Shown here in pieces: positions 1 through 7,062 of a stretch of DNA of 12,697 nt; position 1 is the stretch's first letter, and every line of letters starts with the position of its first letter. The stretch spans positions 1 through 12,697 of the forward strand of contig CALCPC010000424.1 of assembly GCA_937900975.1 (NCBI GenBank). The letters are read 5' to 3'. The DNA is from an uncultured Paracoccaceae bacterium. GTDB taxonomy: Bacteria; Pseudomonadota; Alphaproteobacteria; Rhodobacterales; Rhodobacteraceae. The position numbers were made by a program, and so were the translations under genes. The notes below the pieces were generated by a model. That model saw only the letters and a list, made by a program, of their open reading frames with translations. It had not been told where the DNA came from and ran no database searches.

Positions 1-61
1 TCATCGAGGCTCACACCACAAGGGATAGCATGTAGCGCGGTGAGAGACCAGCCCCCGTTGC

Positions 62-1363
62 CTATTCGGTTGGGACGAGACCCGTCGGCTGCCCGACGAT
101 GACAAAGCGCAGCGCGTCCGGTTTGAAAAGCCGGGCGGCGACGCGGTTGACCTCGTCTAGCGTCACAGCCTCGATCAAATCGTTGCGAATGTTGACATAG
201 TCGATGGGCAGGTCGGCCAGCTGCAGCCCCACCAAGCCGTCCGCGATCCGCCCGTTCGAGGCAAAGCGCAACGCATAGGCGCCGGTCAGATAGCGCTTGG
301 CCTGTGCCAGTTCCTCGGCCGTTACACCCGTGGCGGCGGCGCGCGCCCATTCCGCCCGCACAAGATCGACGACGTCGCCGATACGGTCATTGGCGCTGGA
401 CACCGAGCCGAGGTAGAGCGCGCCGAGATCGCGGGGCGAGAGGCTGGCGTAAATCCCATAAGTCAGCCCGCGTTTTTCGCGGATTTCCTCCCCCAGGCGG
501 GATCCGAAGCCGCCGCCGCCGACAATTGTGCTGGCCACAAAGGCCGGAATGAAGTCGGGGTCGTCGCGGTCCAACCCCTCATGCCCGAAAATGGCGATGG
601 ATTGCGGCACATCGAAGGGGATCACGATGTCGGGCCCACCGGCGGACACCGTGGCCCGGGGTGGCAGTGCGGGGCCGGTTGCAGGCAGCGCGCCGAGAAG
701 CCGGTCGATCATGCGGCCGGCGTCCTCTGGCCCGATGTCGCCGACGACTGATACGGTAACCCGGTCCCGGGTCAGCGCGCGCGCATGGGCCGCGCGCAGA
801 GTGTCGACGGTCAAGGCCGACACCGTCGCCTCGGTCCCGTTGCGCGGGCGGGCATAGACGTGATCGGGGAACAGCGCGCCGATAAAGGCGCGACCCGCGA
901 TGCGATCGGGGTCGCGTTCGGCGGCGGAAATATTGGACAAAAGCTGCGCGCGCACCCGCTCTACCGCGCTGGGGTCAAAGCGGGGCTGTGACAGCGCGGT
1001 GGCCAGAAGGTCGATGGTCTCGGCGCGATTTTCCGCCAGCATCGAGGCCGAGATGGTTACACCGTCCTGGCCGCTGTCAAAGCCGAAGCGGGCCGCGATG
1101 GTTTCCCGCGCGCGGGCGAAGGCCTGGGCGTCGAGGTCGCCAGACCCTTCCTCCAACAGCCCGGTCATCAGCGCCGTCGCGCCAAGCTGATCGTCGGGGT
1201 CCAGCCGGGCACCGCTGGCGAAATGCAGCTCCACCGAAACGATGGGGATGCTTTCTTCCTCCACCAGCCAAATCCGGGTGCCGCCGGGCGACGTCACCTC
1301 GACGATGTCCATCGCTTGCGCGGGCAAGGTCAGGAGCAGAAGGGCTAGCAAAAGACGCATCAT
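62..1363 (-). CDS. M16 peptidase-family protein, non-catalytic partner type
   Basis: About 433 residues, the usual size for a single-chain M16B protein. It starts with an apparent signal peptide (MMRLLLALLLLTLPAQA, cleavage near residue 17), so it is probably periplasmic. The zinc motif HxxEH expected near residues 60-70 is absent: the corresponding stretch reads ATALMTGLLEEG. The C-terminal half keeps the family's R/Y substrate-binding signature around EEIREKRGLTYG and a glycine-rich loop just before it. In M16B pairs one subunit carries HxxEH and the other the R/Y pair; this gene fits the second role. Its ATG overlaps the TGA of the upstream M16 gene (ATGA, 1360-1363), implying translational coupling. 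A second ATG follows immediately (1358-1360), so the start could be one codon later. It ends with TAG at 62-64. Family assignment is confident; substrate is unknown. Confidence 0.9.
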   Translation of the reverse strand: MMRLLLALLLLTLPAQAMDIVEVTSPGGTRIWLVEEESIPIVSVELHFASGARLDPDDQLGATALMTGLLEEGSGDLDAQAFARARETIAARFGFDSGQDGVTISASMLAENRAETIDLLATALSQPRFDPSAVERVRAQLLSNISAAERDPDRIAGRAFIGALFPDHVYARPRNGTEATVSALTVDTLRAAHARALTRDRVTVSVVGDIGPEDAGRMIDRLLGALPATGPALPPRATVSAGGPDIVIPFDVPQSIAIFGHEGLDRDDPDFIPAFVASTIVGGGGFGSRLGEEIREKRGLTYGIYASLSPRDLGALYLGSVSSANDRIGDVVDLVRAEWARAAATGVTAEELAQAKRYLTGAYALRFASNGRIADGLVGLQLADLPIDYVNIRNDLIEAVTLDEVNRVAARLFKPDALRFVIVGQPTGLVPTE

Positions 1364-2700
1364 CCCGCCGATCCTTCCATGTCTTGGGGTTGGCGCATCA
1401 AGTAGCCTGTCACAGCCCGACCAGGGTCGAACAAGGCGCGGGCGGCAGCGATCACATCCTCTGCTGTCACGGCCTGCAGTGTCTCGGGCCAGGCCGCCAC
1501 ATCGTCAACCGTCAGCCCCGCCGTCAGCGCGCGACCGTACCGGCTGGCCCGGGCTTGCTGGTTGTCGAGCGCATAGATCTGCGCAGCGCGGATCTGGGTT
1601 TTGACGCGGGCAAGCTTTTCGGGATCTGGCCCCGCCTCTAAAAACGCGGCGATCGCGGCATCGAGCCGCGCCTCCGCCTCCCGCAGCCCACCGCCCGGAC
1701 GGGGGACGACATAGATCCCGAAGGTTTGCTGATCGAAGGCAAGCGGCGAATAGAACGCACCGGCGTCGAGCGCGATCTCCTCGGCAACCTGCAGCCTGCT
1801 TTGCAAATGGCCGGTGATCCCGCCGCCCAGAAGGCTCGACAAGACGCGCAGCGCCGCGGCCTCTTCCTGCGCGCCGGGCTTGCGGCTTGGCGCGAGATAG
1901 GTGCGGATAACGTAAGGCGTGCCGATCTGGTCGTTGACAAGCTCAAGTTTCCGCGCAGCACGCTGCGGCGGCGCGGTCGGACGCAGGCGGGGCGGCTAAT
2001 CCGATGGCGCGAGTGGTCCGTAGTGCTCCGCTGCCAACGCTTGGACGGTGCTTGGATCCACATCGCCCGCGACGATCAGGATTGCGTTGTTGGGCGCGTA
2101 ATGCGTCTCGGATAACGCCATCACGTCCTCACGGGTCAGGACCGACATCTCGTGGCGCCAACCGATGATCGGCCGGCCATAGGGGTGGTTGAGGTATTGC
2201 GCGGCCGCGCGCTCCTCCCCAAACAGGGCGGCGGGGCTGTTCTCAACCCGCTGGTTCCGCTCCTCGATAATCACGTCGCGCTCTGGCACGATGACGGCTG
2301 GGTCGAGGCGCAAATCCCGCATCCGGTCGGCCTCCAACTTCATCATCAGCGGCAGCCGCTCTACCCCGATGCGCTGGAAATACCCGGTATAATCGAACGA
2401 TGTAAACGCGTTGTCTTGACCGCCATTGTCGGCAATGATCCGCGAAAATTCACCCTGCGCCAGTTCATCGGTGCCGGTAAACATCAAATGCTCCAAGAAA
2501 TGGGCGACCCCCGACTTACCCGGTGGCTCGTCGGCAGAGCCGACTTTGTACCAGACCATATGGGTGACGACCGGCGCCCTTGTGTCTTCGATCACGATCC
2601 CTTGCAGACCGTTTTCCAAGGTAAACACCGTCACCTCGTCGTTCAGCGCCAACGCGGGCAGCGGCAACAAGGTAAGACAGCACAAGATCCAGCGCAGCAT
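1360..2700 (-). pseudogene. M16 zinc peptidase (catalytic, HxxEH), interrupted by in-frame TAG
   Basis: The reading frame runs from ATG at 2698-2700 to TGA at 1360-1362, but TAG at 1996-1998 (codon 235) splits it into 234 residues and a following 211-residue stretch in the same frame. Residues 1-18 form a signal peptide ([18 protein letters not shown]). The zinc site HFLEH is at 67-71, and the downstream Glu ligand is in IIEERNQ (about 146-147). After the stop the frame continues without shift through PPRLRPTAPPQ and TPYVIRTYLAPSRKPGAQE, which look like a normal M16 middle, then GGGITGHLQSRL and a typical C-terminal domain. The start is supported by GGGAG about 7 nt upstream. The next M16 gene overlaps its end by 4 bp. 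Either it is a recent nonsense mutant, or the stop is a base error, or it is read through. The family call is firm; whether full-length protein is made cannot be told from the sequence. Confidence 0.85.
1996..1998 (-). other. In-frame amber codon (TAG) inside M16 gene
   Basis: On the minus strand the codons read CCA TCG GAT TAG CCG CCC (P S D stop P P). Both flanks are recognisable M16 sequence in one frame, so a single base change explains the break. Confidence 0.9.
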
Positions 2701-2723
2701 CGGCAACTCCCGCGGTTTGCAGA

Positions 2724-2751
2724 AAGGTAGGCGCGCTGGGGCCCGTCTCAA
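2724..2751 (-). promoter_or_regulatory. Possible sigma70-type promoter ahead of the M16 pair
   Basis: On the minus strand TTGAGA (2746-2751) is followed after 16 bp by TACCTT (2724-2729), about 24 bp before the M16 ATG. The -35 matches consensus at 5 of 6 positions and the -10 at 3 of 6. It lies in the 101 bp gap after the preceding gene, a plausible place for an internal promoter. This is a weak match only. Confidence 0.25.
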
Positions 2752-2801
2752 GGCGCACACGCGGTTTTGAGCGGAAGACCGAGGCAGGCCGGCAGCGCCC
2801 G

Positions 2802-3209
2802 CTAGATCGGCACGCCCGTCATGTCTTCGATGGCGGCCTTGAAATCCTGGTGATGGGCAAGGCCGTCGCGCCGCCAGTATTGGTGGTCGGCGTTGTGGAC
2901 GCGCCAGACAAAGCCATGCGCTGCCATCATCTCTGGCGTGCCGTGGCCTTCGACAAAAGGTCGGGACAGGTAGAAATGCCGCCCCCTCAGGTTCAGCCCG
3001 CCAAGCTTCTGGCCGCGAAAATCGACCATCGTTTGCAGCGCACCGACGCTGACGGCATAGTCTTTATGGGCGTCCAAAGCCAAAAAAAGCGCCACCAGCG
3101 GATTTGGAAACTCTGCGAGACGGGTCGTCAGCGCGTTGTCGGCCAAGAGGATTTCCTTACAAGTCCACGCGGCTGACTGCCGGTAGCACGCCACGACAAG
3201 ACCGGGCAT
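2802..3209 (-). CDS. Hypothetical protein, about 135 aa
   Basis: I do not recognise this family. The frame encodes 135 residues from ATG at 3207-3209 (a GTG at 3210-3212 is the alternative). AAGG lies 8 nt upstream of the ATG. There is no convincing signal peptide or membrane segment, and it looks like a soluble protein. The C-terminal half is rich in His and aromatic residues ([20 protein letters not shown], then AHHQDF). It sits between the BamF-like gene, whose stop is 15 bp upstream, and the M16 pair 101 bp downstream, so it is probably cotranscribed with bamF. It is in the same reading frame as bamF, separated by bamF's TAG and a few codons. I take these as two genes because bamF already has its normal length and this frame has its own ribosome site. 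Confidence 0.65.
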   Translation of the reverse strand: MPGLVVACYRQSAAWTCKEILLADNALTTRLAEFPNPLVALFLALDAHKDYAVSVGALQTMVDFRGQKLGGLNLRGRHFYLSRPFVEGHGTPEMMAAHGFVWRVHNADHQYWRRDGLAHHQDFKAAIEDMTGVPI

Positions 3210-3224
3210 CACCCCCGCCTTGTA

Positions 3225-3731
3225 CTAGTTCCCCGGCAGCGGGGGCACGCGAATGCCGATGGCCAACAGCCGGCGATACTCCGCCTCCGGGTCCAGGCGC
3301 TGGGGCCCATACACCGCAAATTCAGTGTCGCGCCCGGTCAGACGCTCTAGCAAAAGGCCCTTATTGTCCGCGCGAAACTCCGCATCCTCGGCCCGCAACT
3401 GGGACCGGATCCCGGGGTCCACGCCCTGTCGGCCGAGAACCGACAAAAGCGCCGCGTCGCCCGCCGTCCTGGCCGCGCCGCCCGGCCGCCCGCCAAGCGC
3501 TGCAACCACATCCGCCTGCGGCGTCAGATCGGTTCGGTTCGCGGTCCCGGGCAGGGGTTGTGGCAGGGTTGTCAAATCCTCGGGCAATTCCAACGGCTTT
3601 TGCGGCAGCACACGAAACTCATCGGGCGCTTGGACGCTGCCCGCCGTCAGCCGTTCTGCCAGGCTGGTGTCGTCGCCACTCCCGCAGGCCGCGACGAAAA
3701 ACAAAAGCAAACAGACCGGCCGCAATCCCAT
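3225..3731 (-). CDS. bamF: BamF-like (DUF3035) outer-membrane assembly lipoprotein
   Basis: A 168-residue lipoprotein. It begins with a short hydrophobic signal and a lipobox (FFVAAC, lipidated Cys16), followed by a flexible, Pro-rich region. The stretch PDEFRVLPQKPLELPEDL is the recognisable core of the DUF3035 family, described as the BamF component of the beta-barrel assembly complex in Alphaproteobacteria. The open frame extends upstream to 3869, but the start at 3729-3731 puts the lipobox at the right distance from the N-terminus and lies after the lspA stop (32 bp gap). The immediate upstream gene is lspA, whose product would cleave this very class of precursor; that gene is interrupted here. 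Ends on TAG at 3225-3227. The family call rests on motif recall, not a search. Confidence 0.75.
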   Translation of the reverse strand: MGLRPVCLLLFFVAACGSGDDTSLAERLTAGSVQAPDEFRVLPQKPLELPEDLTTLPQPLPGTANRTDLTPQADVVAALGGRPGGAARTAGDAALLSVLGRQGVDPGIRSQLRAEDAEFRADNKGLLLERLTGRDTEFAVYGPQRLDPEAEYRRLLAIGIRVPPLPGN

Positions 3732-3763
3732 GGCCCCCTTATTAGCCAAGATCGCCACGCCCG

Positions 3764-4243
3764 TCACGCCTCCTTGTCCGCGCCGCCGAAAAGGATCAGG
3801 CCGAAGGCGCCGATGAAAATCGCGACATCCGCGATGTTGAATGTATAGGGGTTTTGGATGCCACAGCACGACATGTTAAGAAAGTCGGCAACCGCCCCGA
3901 ATTGCACGCGGTCCCAGACGTTGCCAAGCGCACCGCCGATCACCAGCCCCGCCGAGACCGGCACGCGCCACCCCGCGGCGCGCCAGGCCCAAACGCCAAG
4001 ACCGGCCGAGATGACAAGCGCCAGCAGGATCAGCGCCCAGCGCATCGCCTCGCTTCCCGATCCGAAAAGGCCGAAATTGATGCCCGTATTCCAGCCCATG
4101 CGAAACACCAATTAGGGCGGTGCGACAGCGATCTGAATCCGGGTCGCCAGGGCCATCCACGCAACCACGGCGACCTTGCTGGCCCGGTCAAGCACCAGAA
4201 CGATCAGCGCCGACAGCAAAAGGAGCCGGGGTGCCGTGCGCAT
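3764..4243 (-). pseudogene. lspA: lspA, lipoprotein signal peptidase, interrupted by in-frame TAA
   Basis: Signal peptidase II removes signal peptides from lipidated prolipoproteins in the inner membrane. The frame from ATG at 4241-4243 to TGA at 3764-3766 has 159 codons before the final stop, the usual family length. TAA at 4112-4114 (codon 44) breaks it after PP and before LVFRMGWN. All family motifs are otherwise present in one frame: D19 in the first membrane segment, NTGINFG at 52-58, GNVWDR with catalytic D111, and FNIAD with catalytic D139. Three or four hydrophobic segments are visible. The start is 1 nt after the purH TGA, so the genes are probably coupled. TTG directly after the stop, or ATG at codon 49, could restart translation, but the product would lack the first membrane helix and D19. 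In E. coli lspA is essential, so an error, suppression or a second copy elsewhere must be considered. Confidence 0.88.
4112..4114 (-). other. In-frame ochre codon (TAA) inside lspA
   Basis: Minus-strand codons read CCG CCC TAA TTG GTG TTT (P P stop L V F). From memory, related LspA proteins often have an aromatic residue here, so a Tyr codon (TAT or TAC) changed to TAA is a likely origin. No insertion or deletion is needed. Confidence 0.9.
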
Positions 4244-4244
4244 G

Positions 4245-5837
4245 TCAGTGCCGAAAATGGCGCATGCCGGTGAACACCATGGCAATCCCCGCCGCATCCG
4301 CCGCCGCGATCACCTCTGCGTCGCGGACCGAGCCGCCGGGCTGGATCACCGCCCGCGCTCCGGCGTCGATTGCGGCCTGAAGCCCGTCGGCAAACGGGAA
4401 AACGGCGTCGGAGGCTAGAACCGCGCCCTCGGTCATCGGCGTGGTTTGACCCAGGCTGTCGGCCATCCGAACGGCCTTTTGCACGGCAATCGCGGCGCTG
4501 TCGACGCGGCTCATCTGACCCGCGCCGATGCCCACAGTCGCGCCGTCGCGGGCAAAAACGATGGCGTTCGATTTGGTGTGTTTGGCAACCCGCCCCGCAC
4601 ACAGCAGATAGCGGCGTTCGGCATCGGTGGGCGCGCGCGCGGTCACCGTCGTCAGATCCTCCCCGCCGATCTGACCGCAGTCCCGATCTTGCAAGAGATA
4701 CCCGCCCGCGACGTCGCGCCAGGTTTGCCCCGGCGCTGCCGGATCGGGCAGCGCGTCGGTGGTCAAAAGCCGCAGGTTGGCCCGGTCGGCCAGCGCCTCA
4801 TGGGCCGCGCGGCTTGCCCCCGGGGCGATCACAACCTCGGTAAAGATGTCGCGCATCAGCGCTGCGGTCTCTCCCTCTAGCGGGGTGTTGAAAGCCACAA
4901 TCCCGCCAAAGGCCGACAGCCGGTCGGTATCGAAGGCCGCTTGCCAGGCGGCGGCCTGCGTTTGGGCGCGGGCGACGCCACACGGGTTTGCGTGCTTGAT
5001 GATCGCGACCGCCGGGCCGGCCTCGGGGGCAAACTCTGCCACCAACTCGAAAGCGGCGTCGGTGTCGTTGATGTTGTTCCACGACAACGCCTTGCCCTGA
5101 TGCTGGACCGCCGTGGCGACACCGGGGCGCGACGGGTTGGTGCGATAGAAAGCAGCGCGCTGATGGGGGTTTTCGCCGTAGCGCTGGACCGCTGCGCGCG
5201 CGCCCGCGCGCGACTGGCGCGGGGGCATTGCATCGCCCTCGGCCGCCGCCATCCACGCCGACACCGCCGCGTCATAGGCCGCCGTCCGCGCAAACGCCTC
5301 TGCCGCCAGACGCCGGCGGAGCGGCAGCGTGGTTGTCCCCGCCCCCTCATCCAAGGCCGCGAGAAACGGGGCATAGGCCCCGGGCTCAACCAAAACCGCG
5401 ACCGAGGCGTGGTTTTTGGCAGCGGCCCGGATCATCGCGGGACCGCCGATGTCGATAGTCTCGATCATCGTGTCGGGCGCCGCCCCCGCCCTTTGCGCCG
5501 CCTCGAACGGATAAAGGTTCGAAACCAGAAGATCGATCTCCACCATACCCGCATCGGCCAGCGCGCGCATGTGGTTTGGATCGTCCCGCCGGGCGAGAAG
5601 GCCGCCATGCACACCGGGATGCAGCGTCTTGACCCGACCATCCATCATCTCGGGGAACCCTGTCAGCGTTGCCACATCGCGCACGGCGAACCCCGCGGCC
5701 GCCAGCGCCGCAGCCGTGCCGCCGGTCGACACAAGCTCAACCCCATGGCCATGTAGCCCGGCGGCAAGCTCCACAAGCCCGGTCTTGTCGGACACCGAAA
5801 GAAGCGCGCGCCGAAGCCGCCGAGAGCCGTCAACCAT
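4245..5837 (-). CDS. purH: Bifunctional AICAR formyltransferase / IMP cyclohydrolase
   Basis: PurH catalyses the last two steps of purine synthesis in the cytoplasm: AICAR to FAICAR using 10-formyl-THF, then ring closure to IMP. The chosen start gives 530 residues, the family norm. The N-terminal cyclohydrolase domain shows [11 protein letters not shown] (about 14-24), LVSTGGTA, and DGRVKTLHP. The formyltransferase domain shows RYGENPHQ (219-226), the catalytic KHANPCG (Lys-His at 281-282) and [10 protein letters not shown]. The C-terminus GMRHFRH is standard. The open frame runs 18 codons further upstream, but conserved sequence begins just after the ATG at 5835-5837, which is preceded by GAGG at about 7 nt. 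lspA begins 1 nt after the stop. A 206 bp leader separates it from the cyclase gene, so it may have its own promoter. Confidence 0.97.
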   Translation of the reverse strand: MVDGSRRLRRALLSVSDKTGLVELAAGLHGHGVELVSTGGTAAALAAAGFAVRDVATLTGFPEMMDGRVKTLHPGVHGGLLARRDDPNHMRALADAGMVEIDLLVSNLYPFEAAQRAGAAPDTMIETIDIGGPAMIRAAAKNHASVAVLVEPGAYAPFLAALDEGAGTTTLPLRRRLAAEAFARTAAYDAAVSAWMAAAEGDAMPPRQSRAGARAAVQRYGENPHQRAAFYRTNPSRPGVATAVQHQGKALSWNNINDTDAAFELVAEFAPEAGPAVAIIKHANPCGVARAQTQAAAWQAAFDTDRLSAFGGIVAFNTPLEGETAALMRDIFTEVVIAPGASRAAHEALADRANLRLLTTDALPDPAAPGQTWRDVAGGYLLQDRDCGQIGGEDLTTVTARAPTDAERRYLLCAGRVAKHTKSNAIVFARDGATVGIGAGQMSRVDSAAIAVQKAVRMADSLGQTTPMTEGAVLASDAVFPFADGLQAAIDAGARAVIQPGGSVRDAEVIAAADAAGIAMVFTGMRHFRH

Positions 5838-6043
5838 ACCCAACCTCACCCGTTCGGCCCGCCTTGTGGCGCGCGGGACCGGCGCCGTCAATGCCGCCGC
5901 CCGAAAACCGGCGGGCCTGACAAACGGGCCCGGCGCCCACCCAAAGCGTTTCGTGCAAGACCTGAGACGTCAAGCATCCCTCGGCGGGTTGAATGCTTTG
6001 ATTTGAGACGGTGCTCGGTGATCCAGGGTTTTCACGAAGCGCG
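5838..6043 (-). promoter_or_regulatory. Leader region upstream of purH
   Basis: This is the largest gap within the minus-strand block (206 bp). It contains an imperfect inverted repeat, AAGCAT (5972-5977) and ATGCTT (5993-5998), separated by 15 bp. Next to it, TTGACG on the minus strand (5968-5973) could serve as a -35, but no good -10 lies 16-18 bp further on. No T-tract follows the inverted repeat, so it is not an ordinary terminator for the cyclase gene. A purH promoter somewhere here is likely; its exact position is not determined. Confidence 0.4.
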
Positions 6044-6961
6044 TTAGGCCGCCAGCACCAGACGGTCGCGACCGCCGCGCTTGGCGGCATAAAGGCAGCG
6101 GTCGGCCTCCTGCAACAGCGCATCGATGGTGTTCTCGCCAGCCCCGCGCAGCATTGAGCCGCCGATGCTGACGGTCATGCGGATCGTTTGCCCGCCAAAC
6201 CGAAGGTCGCTGGCCGCCACACGGGTGCGCATCCGCTCGCCAATCGTGCGCAGATCCTCGGGCGCGGCGCCGGGGATCAAAACCGCGAACTCCTCGCCGC
6301 CCACCCGCGCCAGGTGATCGCCGTTGCGGATCGCAGCTTTCGCAAGCGCGGTGAAATGAACCAACGCCGCATCGCCGGCATTGTGGCCATAGGTGTCGTT
6401 GATCGCTTTGAAGTGATCGATGTCGATCAAAAGCAGGCCACATGCACGGTGCTGCATTTCCTGCTCTGCCCTGTCGACGAAGGCGCGCCGCGTCAAACAG
6501 CCCGTCAGATGATCCGTGTCGGCCATCCGCTGCAACTCTTCCGCGCGGGCGTTCAGCAACTGGCTGGCCTCCTCCAATTCCCGATTGGCGCGCATCACGT
6601 CGGTGACGTCATGCATCACCCCAACCACAAGCCGCGTCCCGTCGCTGAGGTCGAGCCGGGTCTTGCGCGTGCGGGTCATGCGCGGCTCTTGCCCTTTTGG
6701 GTGGATCGTTTGGTAAGCCTCGTCGATCGCGCCAGAGCTTAGCGCCCGCCGGTCGCCCGCGGTGCATTCGTCCGATTGGCCGGGGGCGAAAATCTCATCG
6801 TCAAGCTTGCCGATGATCTCACTGCGGGTCAGCCCATAAAGCGCCGCACAGGCGTGGTTGACCCACACATAGCGCAGGGCGTCGTCCTTCACCATGACCG
6901 GATCGGGCAGCGTGTCGAGAAGCGCGGTCGACAGCTCCTCTGGATATTTCGAGAACGGCAT
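6044..6961 (-). CDS. PAS-GGDEF diguanylate cyclase
   Basis: A 305-residue soluble signalling protein expected to make cyclic di-GMP from two GTP. Residues about 8-123 form a PAS domain (LLDTLPDPVMVKDDALRYVW at its start, MHDVTDV at its end), followed by a short coiled-coil linker rich in Glu and Ala. The GGDEF domain opens with TDHLTGCLTRRAF (149-161) and carries the active-site GGEEF (221-225). RNGD at 212-215, spaced RxxDxxxRxGGEEF, is an intact inhibitory I-site, so product feedback is expected. There are no membrane segments or EAL domain. The start at 6959-6961 has GAGG 8 nt upstream. An ATG 12 codons earlier (6995-6997) with AAGG upstream is the alternative. It sits 101 bp after the heparinase-like gene and 206 bp before purH. 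The PAS ligand is unknown. Confidence 0.93.
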   Translation of the reverse strand: MPFSKYPEELSTALLDTLPDPVMVKDDALRYVWVNHACAALYGLTRSEIIGKLDDEIFAPGQSDECTAGDRRALSSGAIDEAYQTIHPKGQEPRMTRTRKTRLDLSDGTRLVVGVMHDVTDVMRANRELEEASQLLNARAEELQRMADTDHLTGCLTRRAFVDRAEQEMQHRACGLLLIDIDHFKAINDTYGHNAGDAALVHFTALAKAAIRNGDHLARVGGEEFAVLIPGAAPEDLRTIGERMRTRVAASDLRFGGQTIRMTVSIGGSMLRGAGENTIDALLQEADRCLYAAKRGGRDRLVLAA

Positions 6962-7062
6962 TGTCTGACCTCGCGGCTCAGCTCCCCGGGGTTCCATAGC
7001 ATCGCCTTAGACGCAAAACGACTGTCAGATCTACCTAACCGACAAGAAAAGTTGGAAACACC

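Noticed and set aside
1..61. Start of another gene at the left edge (ATG on the minus strand at 2-4)
   Set aside because: Only one or two codons are visible and no convincing ribosome site precedes it; nothing else is seen in these 61 bp.
62..4243. Genome-wide stop-codon reassignment explaining the internal TAG and TAA
   Set aside because: Neighbouring genes end at family-typical positions on TAG (M16 partner, bamF, heparinase-like, DUF1674) and TAA (rsmB, cyclase), so neither codon is simply sense here.
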